Positions 1 through 9,779 of a stretch of 64,000 bases of DNA are shown here, in pieces. A program made the position numbers and the translations under genes. Within the stretch, counting starts at the first letter, position 1. Every line of letters starts with the position of its first letter. The stretch is taken from positions 1 to 64,000 of the forward strand of contig NZ_RAWG01000003.1 in NCBI RefSeq assembly GCF_003611735.1, read 5' to 3'. This DNA is from Corallococcus sicarius. GTDB taxonomy: Bacteria; Myxococcota; Myxococcia; Myxococcales; Myxococcaceae. The notes beneath the pieces are model-generated. The model saw nothing but the letters and a program-made list of their open reading frames with translations. It was not told the DNA's origin and made no database searches.

Positions 1-1123
1 GGGCTGGCGCGGGGGAGGGCAAGCCCGCATCCGGTGCCGGAGCCGTTGGGGCCGTGCCGCCCATCACGACCTTCGGTGCCGCGGGGGACGACGAGGGCAG
101 GGCGCGGCGGATCTCCGCGCCCGCCGTGGCCACGATGGCGATGGAGATGAACAGGAACCCCGCCGTCTGCGCGACCGTCTCCACGCGCGGCGGAATGCGC
201 CGTCCACTCACCGCCTCGACCGCGAGCAGCAGCACCCGGCCCCCATCCAATCCCGGCACCGGCACCAACGTCAGCATCGCCAGCGCCACCGACGCCGCCA
301 CCAGCGCCCGCACCAGCGCATCGAACCCCGACGCGGTGGACGACGCGACGTCGGATGATTCCTGGCGCATCAGCGCGCCCGGCCCACCCCGGCCCGCGAC
401 CTCCGGTCCGCGCACCAGCGCCGCCAGCGTGGACAGCGCCTCGGACGCCACCCTCCCGGTGTGCACGAGTGACTGGGTGAAGGCCTCGCCGGGCGCGTGC
501 TCGCGGAACACGTACTGCTGGCTTACGCCGATGCGCCCCGCGCCCCGCTCATCCGCGCGCGGACGCACCCGCACCGTGCGCGGCTCACCGTGCCGCTCCA
601 CCGCCAGCTCCAGGTCGCGGCCCACGCCGTCCGCCACGCGCGTGACGAAGTCCGACCAGCTCTCCAGCGGCTTGCCATCCGCGCGCACCAGCCGGTCACC
701 CGGCAGCAACTGCGCGCGCGCCGCCTCCGAACCCGGCAGCACCGTGCCCACCGTCAGCGGCACCACGACGTGCGTGCCGGACGTGTACAGCGTGAACAGG
801 AGCCCCACCGCCACCGCGTAGTTCGCCACCGGCCCCGCCAGGATGATGCCCATCCGCTTGAGCGGCCCCAGCGTGCCGAACCCGGAGGTGTCCTCCTCGC
901 CGGAGCGGTGCGGGTTCATGCCCTGCAGGTTCGCGGACGCGCCCAGCGGCACGGCGCCCAGCACGAACTGCGTGCCGAACAGCCGGAACGACAGGAGCGG
1001 CGGCCCGAAGCCCACGGTGAAGCGCGGCACCCGCACGCCCAGGAGCCGCGCGGCCACCAGGTGCCCCAGCTCGTGCACGATGAGCAGCGCCCCGAGGGCG
1101 AGCAGGACGAACAGGTAGTGCAT
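1..1123 (-). CDS. rseP: RseP-like site-2 protease (M50), 3' end outside window
   Basis: Membrane zinc metalloprotease of the site-2 (M50) class, which cuts transmembrane segments, typically of anti-sigma factors. About 374 residues are visible and the C-terminus runs off the left edge. It starts MHYLFVLLALG, with the zinc motif HELGH at residues 17-21 in the first membrane segment. One PDZ-like segment follows (around GSEAARAQLLPGDRLV), then a late LDGGR motif that supplies the third metal ligand in this family. The visible tail is rich in Pro and Ala, which is not typical of the core fold. It lies 13 bases downstream of the Nudix gene on the same strand, so the two are probably co-transcribed. 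The substrate cannot be told; many myxobacteria have several paralogues, so the symbol is by family only. Confidence 0.85.
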   Translation of the reverse strand, partial: MHYLFVLLALGALLIVHELGHLVAARLLGVRVPRFTVGFGPPLLSFRLFGTQFVLGAVPLGASANLQGMNPHRSGEEDTSGFGTLGPLKRMGIILAGPVANYAVAVGLLFTLYTSGTHVVVPLTVGTVLPGSEAARAQLLPGDRLVRADGKPLESWSDFVTRVADGVGRDLELAVERHGEPRTVRVRPRADERGAGRIGVSQQYVFREHAPGEAFTQSLVHTGRVASEALSTLAALVRGPEVAGRGGPGALMRQESSDVASSTASGFDALVRALVAASVALAMLTLVPVPGLDGGRVLLLAVEAVSGRRIPPRVETVAQTAGFLFISIAIVATAGAEIRRALPSSSPAAPKVVMGGTAPTAPAPDAGLPSPAPA

Positions 1124-1136
1124 CCGGGCCCCGGAC

Positions 1137-1559
1137 CTACAGCTTGCGGCGCTTGCCGGTGCGCTTGTACGTCACGTAGTCGGACAGGATGGTGCCGTGG
1201 TCGAAGCAGAGGTCCTTCGGCAGCGCGTCCAGCGTGAACGTCTTCGCCTCGGCCGCGTCGTCCGCGCCCACCGGCTCGCCCTTCGCCTGCGCGATGAACA
1301 CCGTGGAGATGGTGTGCAGCCGCGGGTCCCGCTTCGGATCCGAGTAGCTGAAGAACTGCTCCTCCAACGTCACGTCCAGCCCCGTCTCCTCCTTGGCCTC
1401 GCGGATGGCCGCCTTGTCCAGCGGCTCTCCTTCGTCCACGAAGCCGCCGGGCAGCGCCCAGCCCACGGGCGGGTTGGCGCGGCGGATGAGCACGATGCGC
1501 TCGCCGGACAGCTCGATGATGCAGTCCACGGTGGGTTTGGGGTTGCGGTATTCAGGCAT
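1137..1559 (-). CDS. Nudix hydrolase, ADP-ribose pyrophosphatase-like
   Basis: A 140-residue Nudix hydrolase, expected to split a nucleoside diphosphate linked to another group. The full Nudix box is visible: GFVDEG, then [17 protein letters not shown], fitting Gx5Ex7REUxEExGU. The segment [15 protein letters not shown] resembles ADP-ribose pyrophosphatase-type members, so that substrate is likely but not shown. The frame is open further upstream, but [13 protein letters not shown] is where the fold begins and fits the family length. It directly precedes the M50 protease gene on the minus strand. Confidence 0.88.
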   Translation of the reverse strand: MPEYRNPKPTVDCIIELSGERIVLIRRANPPVGWALPGGFVDEGEPLDKAAIREAKEETGLDVTLEEQFFSYSDPKRDPRLHTISTVFIAQAKGEPVGADDAAEAKTFTLDALPKDLCFDHGTILSDYVTYKRTGKRRKL

Positions 1560-1619
1560 GGCGTCGCACTCTACCCCCGCCCCTACGCGAGCGCCCGCTC
1601 CGGATGCGTCCCGTGGGCG

Positions 1620-2117
1620 ATGGTGCGTGCCGTGTCTACCCTTCGACGCCTCTGCCTCGTTGCCTTCGCGCTCGCGGCCCCTTCCCTGGCGGGCTGCCTG
1701 CCGTACAGCCAGAACGAGGGCGAATACGAGCTGATCCCCACCGAAGTGCTGCGCGACGACTGCAACCTGCTGGCGGAGGTGCAGGGCGACTTCCAGCTGG
1801 GCCTGCAGGTCTCCGGGCGCGTGGTGCGCGCGGACTTCGGCGTGCAGAACATGCAGCTGCTCGGCTACTTCCTGGAGGACGGTGACGCGTTCACCGCCGA
1901 CGGCAGCGTCGCCAACGTCAGCATCACGACAAGAGGCGAGGAGTGCCTGCTCGACCAGGTCCGCGTGCACCTGGACGCGACCACGCAGTGCGTGACGCAG
2001 TTCGATGGTCAACTGCGGCTCGTCTACGCCTCCAACGGGGTCGCGCGCTGCAACTGCGAGCTGTGGGTCCGCTTCGAAGGCGTTCAGGGAAACACCCGCT
2101 GCGAAGAGGAGCCTTGA
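1620..2117 (+). CDS. Lipoprotein of unknown function
   Basis: A 165-residue predicted lipoprotein. The start [16 protein letters not shown] gives an n-region and hydrophobic stretch followed by the lipobox LAGC; the mature protein begins [17 protein letters not shown] three bases downstream is an equally good start. The mature part has several Cys residues and alternating hydrophobic strands, suggesting a small beta-rich domain. It diverges from the Nudix gene and precedes acs by 61 bases; no functional link to either is visible. I do not recognise the family. Confidence 0.75.
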   Translation: MVRAVSTLRRLCLVAFALAAPSLAGCLPYSQNEGEYELIPTEVLRDDCNLLAEVQGDFQLGLQVSGRVVRADFGVQNMQLLGYFLEDGDAFTADGSVANVSITTRGEECLLDQVRVHLDATTQCVTQFDGQLRLVYASNGVARCNCELWVRFEGVQGNTRCEEEP

Positions 2118-2178
2118 GCCTGGAGGCCAGGGTCCCTACAACAGGAGGGCTGTTCCCACGCGCAAATGAGGGACGCCC

Positions 2179-4131
2179 ATGGCAGACACGCAGGAAATCG
2201 TCTCGGTCCTGACCGAGTCCCGCGTCTTCCCCCCGCCCGCGAAGTTCTCCCAGCGGGCCCACATCCGCAGCATGGAGGACTACCAGCGGCTGTGGGACGA
2301 GGCGGAGAAGGACCCGCGGAAGTACTGGGGTGACCGCGCCCGTGAGGAGCTGTTCTGGAAGGAGCCCTTCCAGACGGTCCTGGACTGGAAGCCGCCCCAT
2401 GCGCGCTGGTTCGTCGAGGGGAAGACCAACCTCGCCTACAACTGCCTGGACCGGCACCTGCCGAAGCTGAAGGACAAGCCCGCCATCCTCTTCGAGGGGG
2501 AGCCGGGCGACCGCCGCGCCATCACCTACGGAGAGCTGTCGCAGCAGGTGAACCGGCTGGCCAACGGCCTCAAGTCCCTGGGGGTGAAGAAGGGGGACCG
2601 CGTGGGCATCTACCTGCCCATGGTGCCGGAGGCGGCCGTCGCGATGCTCGCGTGCGCGCGGCTGGGCGCGGTGCACTCGGTGGTGTTTGGCGGCTTCTCC
2701 GCGGAGGCGCTCCAGGAGCGCATGAAGGACGCGGGCGTGAAGGTGCTGCTCACCGCGGACGGCGGCTGGCGCAAGGGCGCGGTGGTGCCGCTGATGAAGA
2801 ACGTGGAGGCCGCGCTCACGCACGCCACCGGCATCGAGAAGGTCGTCGTCCTCACGCGCACCGGCGACGGCAAGCTGCCGGAGGGGCCGAAGTTCCTGGC
2901 GTGGGACGCGCTGGTGAAGGGCCAGTCCGACACCTGCGAGCCGGAGTGGGTGGAGAGCGAACACCCGCTGTTCATCCTCTACACCTCCGGCTCCACCGGG
3001 AAGCCCAAGGGCGTGCTGCACACCACGGCGGGCTACGCGATGAACACGTCGCTCACCACGCGCTGGGTGTTCGACCTGCGCGAGGACGACGTCTACTGGT
3101 GCACCGCCGACGTCGGCTGGGTGACGGGCCACAGCTATGTCGTCTACGGCCCGCTGATGAACGGCGTCACCACGGTGCTCTACGAAGGCGCGCCCACGCA
3201 GCCGGGGCCGGACCGCTTCTGGGACATCATCGAGCGCTACAAGGTCTCCATCCTCTACACCGCGCCCACCGCCATCCGCGCCTTCATGCGCCTGGGCGAC
3301 GGGCCGGTGAAGCAGCACGACCTGTCCTCGCTGCGCCTCTTGGGCAGCGTGGGCGAGCCCATCAACCCCGAAGCGTGGATGTGGTACCGCGACGTCATCG
3401 GCGGCGGGCGCTGCCCTGTCGTGGACACGTGGTGGCAGACGGAGACGGGCTGCATCATGGTCTCCCCGCTGCCCGGCGCCACGCCCACCAAGCCGGGCTC
3501 CGCCACCTTCCCGCTGCCCGGCATCCACGCGGAGATATTGGACCGCGACGGCAAGCGGGTGCCCCGGGGACAGGGCGGCCTGCTGTTCGTGACGAAGCCC
3601 TGGCCGTCCATGCTGCGCACCGTGTACGGCGACCCGGAGCGGTACGTGAACACGTACTTCAGCGAGCTGCCCGGCATGTACTTCACCGGCGACGGCGCGC
3701 GCACGGACGCGGATGGCTACGTGTGGCTGATGGGGCGCGTGGACGACGTGGTGAACGTCGCGGGCCACCGCCTGGGCACCGCGGAGGTGGAGAGCGCGCT
3801 CGTCGCGCACGCGAAGGTGGCCGAGGCCGCCGTGGTGGGGCGCCCGGACGACCTGAAGGGCACCGCGCTGGTGGCCTTCGTGACGCTCAAGCAAGGCAAC
3901 GCTCCCTCGGACGCGCTCAAGAAGGAGCTGGCCACGCACGTGGGGAAGGAGATTGGCGCCATCGCCCGGCCGGATGAGATCCGCTTCGCGGAGGGGCTGC
4001 CCAAGACGCGCTCCGGGAAGATCATGCGCCGGCTCCTGCGCGACGTGGCCGCGGGCAACCACTCCACGCAGGACACCACCACGCTGGAGGACCTCAACGT
4101 GCTGGCCGCGCTGCGCCAGAACGACGAGTAG
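2179..4131 (+). CDS. acs: Acetyl-CoA synthetase (AMP-forming)
   Basis: A 650-residue acyl-adenylate enzyme making acetyl-CoA from acetate, ATP and CoA through acetyl-AMP. Length and order match Acs: N-terminal cap, ATP-binding loop [11 protein letters not shown] near residue 268, [10 protein letters not shown], and DTWWQTETG near 416-424. The second Trp of that motif (about 419) is the residue that limits the acyl pocket to acetate in studied Acs enzymes. The C-terminal swivel domain ends with RSGKIMRR. Its Lys (about 614) makes the adenylation step and is the usual site of regulatory acetylation. The sequence GAGGGA lies a few bases before the ATG. Propionate activity cannot be excluded. Confidence 0.95.
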   Translation: MADTQEIVSVLTESRVFPPPAKFSQRAHIRSMEDYQRLWDEAEKDPRKYWGDRAREELFWKEPFQTVLDWKPPHARWFVEGKTNLAYNCLDRHLPKLKDKPAILFEGEPGDRRAITYGELSQQVNRLANGLKSLGVKKGDRVGIYLPMVPEAAVAMLACARLGAVHSVVFGGFSAEALQERMKDAGVKVLLTADGGWRKGAVVPLMKNVEAALTHATGIEKVVVLTRTGDGKLPEGPKFLAWDALVKGQSDTCEPEWVESEHPLFILYTSGSTGKPKGVLHTTAGYAMNTSLTTRWVFDLREDDVYWCTADVGWVTGHSYVVYGPLMNGVTTVLYEGAPTQPGPDRFWDIIERYKVSILYTAPTAIRAFMRLGDGPVKQHDLSSLRLLGSVGEPINPEAWMWYRDVIGGGRCPVVDTWWQTETGCIMVSPLPGATPTKPGSATFPLPGIHAEILDRDGKRVPRGQGGLLFVTKPWPSMLRTVYGDPERYVNTYFSELPGMYFTGDGARTDADGYVWLMGRVDDVVNVAGHRLGTAEVESALVAHAKVAEAAVVGRPDDLKGTALVAFVTLKQGNAPSDALKKELATHVGKEIGAIARPDEIRFAEGLPKTRSGKIMRRLLRDVAAGNHSTQDTTTLEDLNVLAALRQNDE

Positions 4132-4148
4132 CCGCGCTCAGCGGTACT

Positions 4149-4310
4149 TCAGGCCGGGCCGTCCTCCGCGTCCTTGCGGGGGCGGCCGTGCTTGTCCTTC
4201 ACGTTCTCCCGGTCCGCCTTGCTCCACCAGACGCGGGAGCTCCAGAGCGCGGGGCCGAGGATGACGGTGAGGACGAAGAACACCACCAGGCCCACCACGA
4301 TCTCCGTCAC
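4149..4310 (-). CDS. Small single-span membrane protein
   Basis: A 53-residue protein starting at GTG (VTEIVVGLVVFF) with a strong AGGAGG six bases upstream; this decides the start over the longer open frame. One membrane span (IVVGLVVFFVLTVILGPALW) is followed by a charged, Lys/Arg/Asp-rich tail (SKADRENVKDKHGRPRKD). It ends 17 bases from the acs stop, so the two genes converge. Function unknown. Confidence 0.7.
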   Translation of the reverse strand: MTEIVVGLVVFFVLTVILGPALWSSRVWWSKADRENVKDKHGRPRKDAEDGPA

Positions 4311-4543
4311 GTCTGCCTCCTGGGGCCCGTGGCGGAGGGAAGCGGCGCGCCGGGCCGGAAAAGTGAACCCTAGCGTTCCCGGGCAGGCGCTGCCATGCGC
4401 CCGGCAGACAGGGAAGTAGCGGAACGTCCGGCGCCCATCGCCTTCACGCATGACGCGGGGCGCAGCCTGGGGCCCGGGCGCCTTCCTGTCGTGCAACCTG
4501 ACTGGGCGGGCAGCGGGCGGCAGTCCTGCTAGATTGCGCCGCC

Positions 4544-6196
4544 ATGAACCGATTCCCCTCGACCCTGCTCACCGCGCTGCCGCTGACGGCGGTGCTGGTC
4601 GCCCCCATCGCGGATGCCTGCACCAGCATGCTGGTGACGAAGGGCGCCACGACGGACGGCTCCACGTTCATCACCTACGCGGCCGACTCGCACGAGCTGT
4701 ACGGCGAGCTGTACCACACGCCCGCGCGCCGCCACGCGGCCGGCGCCATGCGCGACGTCATTGACTGGGACACGGGCAAGTTCCTGGGGCGCATCAAGGA
4801 GTTGCCCGCCACGTACTCGGTGGTGGGCAACATGAACGAGCACCAGCTCTCCATCAGCGAGTCCACCTTCACGGGCCGCAAGGAGCTGGAGGGGCCCGCG
4901 GGCCTCATCGACTACGGCTCGCTCATCTACATCGCGCTGGAGCGCGCGAAGACGGCGCGCGAGGCCATCCAGGTGATGACGGGCCTGGTCGCGGAGTACG
5001 GCTACTCCTCCACCGGCGAGACGTTCTCCATCGCCGACCCGAAGGAGGCGTGGCTGCTGGAGATGATTGGCAAGGGCGCGGGCCAGAAGGGCGCGGTGTG
5101 GGTGGCGCGCAAGCTGCCGGACGGCGTCATCTCCGCGCACGCCAACCAGGCGCGCATCCGCCAGTTCCCGCTCAACGACGCGGCCAACGCGCTGTACTCG
5201 CCGGACGTCATCTCGTTCGCGCGCGCGAAGGGCTGGTTCACGGGCGCGGACAAGGACTTCAGCTTCGCGGACACGTACCACCCGCTGGACTTCGGGGGGC
5301 AGCGCTTCTCCGAAGGGCGCGTGTGGAGCATCTTCCGCCGCGCGGCCCCGTCGCTGAAGCTGGGCGTCGAGTACGCGGACGGCGCGGACGTGTCGAAGCG
5401 CCTGCCGCTGTGGGTGAAGCCGGACAAGAAGGTGTCCGTGCAGGACGCGATGGCGCTGATGCGCGACCACTTCGAGGGCACGCCGCTGGACATGTCCAAG
5501 GACGTGGGCGCGGGGCCCTACGCGGTGCCGTACCGCTGGCGGCCGATGACGTGGGACGTGGACGGCAAGAGCTACGTCCACGAGCGCGCCATCTCCACGC
5601 AGCAGACGGGCTTCTCCTTCGTCGCGCAGATGCGCGCGGGCCTGCCGGACGCCATTGGTGGCGTGCTCTGGTTCGGCGTGGATGACACGTACACCACCGT
5701 GTACACGCCCATGTACGCGGGCATCCGGCAGGTGCCGAAGAACTTCTCCCAGGGCGTGGCCAGCCGGGGCGACTTCTCCTGGGACTCGTCCTTCTGGGTG
5801 TTCAACTGGGTGTCGAACCAGGCCTACGGGCGCTGGAGCGACATGATCGTGGACGTGCAGAAGGCGCAGGGGGAGCTGGAGGGTCAGTTCCTCGCGGATC
5901 AGGCCCACGTGGAGAGCATCGCGCAGACGCTCTACAAGCGAACGCCGGAGCAGGCGCGCCAGTACCTCACCGAGTACTCGCTGCAGCAGGGCGACAAGGT
6001 GCACGCGCGCTGGCGCAAGCTGGGCGAGCAGCTGCTGGTGAAGTACATCGACGGCAACGTGCGGGACGCGCAGGGCAAGGTGAACCACCCCCGCTACCCG
6101 GATGCGTGGTACCGCCGCATCGCCGCGGACAACGGCACGATGCTGCAGTCGCGCGAGAAGCCGGAGCCGAAGCCCACCGTCGCTCCGGCCCCCTGA
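4544..6196 (+). CDS. Exported C69-family dipeptidase
   Basis: A 550-residue peptidase of the C69 (PepD/U34) N-terminal nucleophile family, which hydrolyses dipeptides. A 25-residue signal peptide ends IADA and is followed at once by Cys26 (CTSMLVTKG). Signal cleavage would therefore expose the catalytic Cys. Family features include GNMNEHQLSISEST, YGYSSTGETFSI and DPKEAWLLEM. The C-terminus is low-complexity, rich in Pro and Lys (EKPEPKPTVAPAP). The gene stands alone, followed by a hairpin. It probably acts in the periplasm or outside the cell on peptide nutrients. Confidence 0.9.
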   Translation: MNRFPSTLLTALPLTAVLVAPIADACTSMLVTKGATTDGSTFITYAADSHELYGELYHTPARRHAAGAMRDVIDWDTGKFLGRIKELPATYSVVGNMNEHQLSISESTFTGRKELEGPAGLIDYGSLIYIALERAKTAREAIQVMTGLVAEYGYSSTGETFSIADPKEAWLLEMIGKGAGQKGAVWVARKLPDGVISAHANQARIRQFPLNDAANALYSPDVISFARAKGWFTGADKDFSFADTYHPLDFGGQRFSEGRVWSIFRRAAPSLKLGVEYADGADVSKRLPLWVKPDKKVSVQDAMALMRDHFEGTPLDMSKDVGAGPYAVPYRWRPMTWDVDGKSYVHERAISTQQTGFSFVAQMRAGLPDAIGGVLWFGVDDTYTTVYTPMYAGIRQVPKNFSQGVASRGDFSWDSSFWVFNWVSNQAYGRWSDMIVDVQKAQGELEGQFLADQAHVESIAQTLYKRTPEQARQYLTEYSLQQGDKVHARWRKLGEQLLVKYIDGNVRDAQGKVNHPRYPDAWYRRIAADNGTMLQSREKPEPKPTVAPAP

Positions 6197-6204
6197 GCGT
6201 GTCC

Positions 6205-6239
6205 CCCGGGCCGGGCGGAGTTTCCGTCCCGGCCCCGGG
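6205..6239 (+). terminator. GC-rich hairpin after the dipeptidase gene
   Basis: The arm starting cccgggccgggcgga pairs with the arm at 6223-6239, with two single-base bulges and a 3-base loop. It begins nine bases after the stop codon. There is no clear T tract, so it may aid termination or only protect the 3' end. The rest of 6240-6455 shows no gene I can support. Confidence 0.45.
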
Positions 6240-6455
6240 CCCTTCGAATGAGCCTCCAGGTCCTTGCGACTTGGGGGCTTTTTCGTTTTCCGGGGCAGGC
6301 ACTCTGGCGGTGTGCCCTGTCGTGTGCTCCGAGGGGCCAGACTGCGCCCGCCTTCACCCCAATGCTCAACGGACCTTTTGTTACAAGCCAGCAGGCTTCA
6401 TCCCGTCGGAGGACTGGCAGCCGCGCGGAAGGGAACCGCGGAGTGAGCATGCGCC

Positions 6456-7064
6456 TCAATCCTCCGGCGCTTCCTCCGCGAGTTCGAAGAGGACAACCCC
6501 TGCGGAGCTGAGGGATTTCGACAGCGCCGAGTCCAGGGTGTCGTCCGCGTCTGCTCCCTCCACCGCCATCAAGAGCACCGGGCTCTCACCGGGCTCCAAC
6601 TTCCAGCGTCTACCGGGCATCGAGCCCTGGGCGGTTCTCGACTGATAGAACACCCGAACATGCTCGCCGGGGGCTTGGAAGGGATGTAATTCGAGCGTGA
6701 GCCCCACCTTGACGGAGAGCGACTCGATTTCACCCCAGGCAGGGGCGGTCAGCAGCTCAGGAGCCCTGGAGGTGGGTCCCAGGAGCGCTGTGAGTGGGGG
6801 CGGGACCAGGTGGAGGCTCAGCGCCACGCCAACGGGGAAGCGTGTCTTGCGTCGGAGCCTGCTCAAGGATGAAGCGAGCCAGGGATGGTTGAGGACTTCC
6901 ATGGCAAACCGGTCAATGGTCGCGCGCCGCGCAACAGCCTGCGCCCACCGAGTCGCTGCGTCCGGCGTCGTGAGCAGGGCCCGCCATGCCGCAGGCGTCT
7001 CCGGATCATCCTCGCCTTGGACGAGTGCATCGAGCGTCACGAAGTCTACGGGCTTGCGGCTCAT
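6456..7064 (-). CDS. Uncharacterised partner protein of the tandem-CHAT locus
   Basis: A 202-residue soluble protein without signal or membrane segment. Its start codon overlaps the stop of the preceding gene (ATGA), so the two are translationally coupled. The N-terminal third is acidic and helical (LDALVQGEDDPETPAAWRAL). The middle holds basic and aliphatic stretches (LSRLRRKTRFPVGVALSL). The C-terminal part looks beta-rich (ESPVLLMAVEGADADD) and ends acidic. I do not recognise the family. By position it could be a regulator or target of the CHAT protein, or an anti-sigma-like partner of the HTH-like protein. None of these is shown by a motif. Confidence 0.7.
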   Translation of the reverse strand: MSRKPVDFVTLDALVQGEDDPETPAAWRALLTTPDAATRWAQAVARRATIDRFAMEVLNHPWLASSLSRLRRKTRFPVGVALSLHLVPPPLTALLGPTSRAPELLTAPAWGEIESLSVKVGLTLELHPFQAPGEHVRVFYQSRTAQGSMPGRRWKLEPGESPVLLMAVEGADADDTLDSALSKSLSSAGVVLFELAEEAPED

Positions 7065-8065
7065 GAACGCCTCCTCCTGGTGACGGATGGAAGCGCTTCG
7101 ATGCTGCGCTCCAGCTCAGGGCTTGCTCCTTCATCCAGGGCAAATGCGGTGAGGGTGGTCTTGGTCACGGACTCGCGCATGAGCTGCCACTCCATGAGGG
7201 CCACGGCGTCCGCTGTCTCTGCCGGCGCGTTGAGGGAGCCGATCAACTGGTGAAGGAGCGCACTCACCCCCTCACGCCGCAAGTGTTGGACGGCTCTCTT
7301 TGTCTTGGGAATCGTCAGGGGCAATGCCGCTGCGATCTCCTCCTCCGTTCGCCGGTAGGGAGGCACGTTCCGGCACTGGCGGAACAGCCACTCGCGTACG
7401 GCGAGATGCGAGGGGGCGGCGTCCTTCTGTTGGAGAAGCAGGCCACGGAAGAGGCATGCGAAGCGAAACAGCGCATCATGGATGCGGATGCTCCGCTCCT
7501 TCTTCATCCGGGGTTGATGGGAGGGCTCGGGGATTGGCAAGTCGAACCAGAGGGAGCGCAGCTCCTCCGTGGCCCGGAGCCACCATGTGACGAGGTCTGG
7601 ACAGGTACGAGCGAGCAGCTCCGTCAATGTGCGGGAGAGCCGCTCTACCAGTCGTTGCACATCCAGATCGGGAACAGGCACTCCTTCTGACTCAGGGATC
7701 TCGGCGAGCACCGAGTCCCGCCTGCATGCCGCCTCGAGTTCCTGCATCTTCCGCAGGAATCCTGCGGCTCCCTCCCGCTGAGAAAGCCAGAAACGCGCCT
7801 GGGTGAAGAGGCGCCAGCAGCGTGAAGAGGGGCTGAGCCTTCCCTGCTCCAGCGTGCCGGTGGCGAACCGTTTGAGACACCAGTCAACGGCGTCATCAAG
7901 GGTCTTGAACCGGAACGCATCGAGCAGGTTCTGTTCGCCATAGGGCTTCGCCGCTTGTGCGAGGCTATGCCGGAGGAGAAGGGCGAAGACTTCCCGGTGT
8001 TCCAGCACGAGCGCAGCGCGTCCTTCTTTGGACCAATCGGTGATGGGCGTCCCCAGCTTGTTCAT
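7061..8065 (-). CDS. Uncharacterised protein with possible sigma-like HTH
   Basis: A 334-residue, mainly helical, Arg-rich protein. Near the C-terminus YRRTEEEIAAALPLTIPKTK followed by RAVQHLRREGVSAL resembles a sigma region 4-type helix-turn-helix. The N-terminal part (FATGTLEQGRLSP, then FTQARFWL) faintly recalls region 2, but I cannot prove this. It overlaps the next gene by four bases. Upstream lies the IS end, only seven bases from the ATG. Removing the IS and one CTAG would place this ATG three bases after the stop of the tandem-CHAT gene. Its native ribosome-binding region was then the end of the CHAT gene, now replaced by IS sequence. Confidence 0.6.
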   Translation of the reverse strand: MNKLGTPITDWSKEGRAALVLEHREVFALLLRHSLAQAAKPYGEQNLLDAFRFKTLDDAVDWCLKRFATGTLEQGRLSPSSRCWRLFTQARFWLSQREGAAGFLRKMQELEAACRRDSVLAEIPESEGVPVPDLDVQRLVERLSRTLTELLARTCPDLVTWWLRATEELRSLWFDLPIPEPSHQPRMKKERSIRIHDALFRFACLFRGLLLQQKDAAPSHLAVREWLFRQCRNVPPYRRTEEEIAAALPLTIPKTKRAVQHLRREGVSALLHQLIGSLNAPAETADAVALMEWQLMRESVTKTTLTAFALDEGASPELERSIEALPSVTRRRRS

Positions 8066-8072
8066 GTGCTAG

Positions 8073-8087
8073 AGCGCCGAACAGGTT
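8073..8087. repeat. Left terminal inverted repeat of the IS, with CTAG target at 8069-8072
   Basis: agcgccgaacaggtt, matching the complement of 9765-9779 at 14 of 15 positions. The CTAG immediately outside is the target duplication. Confidence 0.88.
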
Positions 8088-8090
8088 AGG

Positions 8091-9677
8091 TCACGCCGCG
8101 AGTGGGTAGCGCGCGGCGACCTCGAGGTTTTGGACGACCGCGAGTCGCCTGAGGTCGAAGAGGTTGCGGCGCGTGCCTCGGTAACGGGCCTTCGGGCCCT
8201 GGCGGTTGGCGAGATGTGCCAGGCAATGCTCGACGCCGACACGCTCGCGGAGTCCTGCTCGGCCCGCGCGCGACTGCAGACGTGAGCGAAGGCGCTGCTG
8301 GAGCCGCTCGTCGTCGCCCATCGTGACGCTGCGCCCCTTGCCGGACGCGGCCTGGGTACAACTCGAGCGCAGCTTGCACGGCCCGCAGGCTTCCGGGTCG
8401 AAGTGCACGACGGCGCCGGGCTCGAAGGGCTCCACCTCGCCAGCAGGGCACGTGAGGGTGCCGTCGCGGAGGTTCACTTTGAAGTCGCGCTTGCCGAAGA
8501 GTCCGGGCTTCGCGCTGGCGCCTCGCCACGGCCGGCAGACGACGTCGCCGCCACTCGTCAGCACGTCTTCGGCCAGGGTGCTGTGGAGGTACGCCCTGTC
8601 GATGAGGAGGACATCGGGGAAGAGCTCCTGGTGGGCCATGTCTTCCTGCAGTGCAAGGGTCGCCTCCTCTTCGGGGCGGTTGGCGGGCGTCACGGCGCAG
8701 GCCACCACGAGGTCGGTGTCGAGGTCGGTGCCGACGTGCTGCTTGTAGCCATTGAATCGCTTGCTCTTGCTCTTGCGCCCGTGGCGCATGTCGGCGTCCT
8801 CGATGGAGATACGCCTGTCGGCCGCCACGCCCTGTCGAATCTGAACGCCGCCCTCGGGGCGCGGCTCGAGGTCCTGCGCCTTCACCTGCGCGAGCGCTTC
8901 GATGGAGCGAGTCAGCGGAGCCGCGACGCACGACTTCGACTGCTTCGCCACCCAGGCCATGAGACGGTCGAGCTGCCGGCACAGGCGATTGAGTGCGTCG
9001 AGCTTCGCGTCGGGCGCGCTCCAGTCGATGTCGAGGCCGGCCTTGATGCTGCGGGCCCGCAGCAACGGCGCATCGGCCTGCTGACACACCTCCTCGACGT
9101 CGGTACCGAGCGCGAGCGCCATGCCCTCGGCCACCTTGCGGCCGGCGTGGCCGAGCAGGTTGAGGGTGTCCTCAACCCGCCCGGCCCCTTCTAAAGGGCG
9201 GCTGTCGACTCCCACTCGCAGCGTCTTCGGCGTCTTCTTCGAATCGAACCCCTTCGTCCGCTTCGCCACCTCGACGGTGCGCTCCAGCAACCGGCGGTCC
9301 ATCTCGGTCGCGATGAGTCGCTCCCTGAATTGCTGCAGCCCGCCCTGGGAGAAGGCGGGCGCGTCCTCGTCCGCACCGAGTCGGTCCAATACCATTCGCC
9401 ACCGGCTGTCGGTGCCCGAGAGGCACACGGCTTCGGCGTCCGAGGTCTGCGTGTAGGCCTGCACCAGCAGCGCCATGCACATCATCGCGGGCGGCTGCGG
9501 CGCTTGCCCCTGGCCCGTCTGTCGGTACATCGCTTCGAGCTCGTCCTGAAAGGCCTCGTCGAACAACTCGTGCCGATGCTCGCGCAGAAAGACGAAGAGC
9601 TTCCTGCTCTTCCCCGCGAGCTTCAGCAGGCGCTGCTCCCGTGCGCTCTGCTCCACCGCCGGCTTCCAGCGCTCCAT
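8091..9677 (-). CDS. IS1182-family transposase
   Basis: A 528-residue DDE transposase. The N-terminal domain (about 1-170) is the DUF772 type. The C-terminal DDE_Tnp_1-like catalytic part includes FNGYKQHVGTDLDTDLVV and VLLIDRAY, and ends VEHCLAHLANRQGPKARYRG. This layout is typical of the IS1182 group. No frameshift or truncation is visible. The stop lies just inside the left inverted repeat. Confidence 0.9.
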   Translation of the reverse strand: MERWKPAVEQSAREQRLLKLAGKSRKLFVFLREHRHELFDEAFQDELEAMYRQTGQGQAPQPPAMMCMALLVQAYTQTSDAEAVCLSGTDSRWRMVLDRLGADEDAPAFSQGGLQQFRERLIATEMDRRLLERTVEVAKRTKGFDSKKTPKTLRVGVDSRPLEGAGRVEDTLNLLGHAGRKVAEGMALALGTDVEEVCQQADAPLLRARSIKAGLDIDWSAPDAKLDALNRLCRQLDRLMAWVAKQSKSCVAAPLTRSIEALAQVKAQDLEPRPEGGVQIRQGVAADRRISIEDADMRHGRKSKSKRFNGYKQHVGTDLDTDLVVACAVTPANRPEEEATLALQEDMAHQELFPDVLLIDRAYLHSTLAEDVLTSGGDVVCRPWRGASAKPGLFGKRDFKVNLRDGTLTCPAGEVEPFEPGAVVHFDPEACGPCKLRSSCTQAASGKGRSVTMGDDERLQQRLRSRLQSRAGRAGLRERVGVEHCLAHLANRQGPKARYRGTRRNLFDLRRLAVVQNLEVAARYPLAA

Positions 9678-9764
9678 GAGCCACCTCCGTGAGGTGGCGA
9701 CCTGATCACGCGGCGACAGCCCGCGTCGATCGCTCGCGCAAGTATCCGACTTTCCTCGGGCGGA

Positions 9765-9779
9765 AACCTGATCGGCGCT
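9765..9779. repeat. Right terminal inverted repeat of the IS, with CTAG target at 9780-9783
   Basis: aacctgatcggcgct, the near-exact reverse complement of the left end. The adjacent CTAG supplies the TAG stop codon of the tandem-CHAT gene. Confidence 0.88.

Larger units (their letters stand above)
8073..9779 (-). mobile_element. Complete IS1182-type insertion sequence
   Basis: A 1707-bp element with one transposase gene. Its ends are 15-bp inverted repeats, agcgccgaacaggtt on the left and the complement agcgccgatcaggtt on the right, with 14 of 15 matching. It is flanked by CTAG at 8069-8072 and 9780-9783, a palindromic 4-bp target duplication. The transposase is intact, so the element may be active. 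It lies in the same direction as the genes it separates, so read-through into the downstream pair is possible. Confidence 0.9.

Noticed and set aside
1924-4062. 712-residue minus-strand ORF
   Set aside because: Lies opposite acs; low-complexity His/Arg/Val-rich translation typical of a high-GC shadow frame.
4321-4400. Longer start for the 53-residue membrane protein (115 residues)
   Set aside because: AGGAGG directly before the GTG and loss of composition upstream favour the short form.
6456-7064. Bacterial gasdermin beside a CHAT protease
   Set aside because: No lipid-modified Cys start and no gasdermin-like sequence pattern could be seen in the 202-residue protein.
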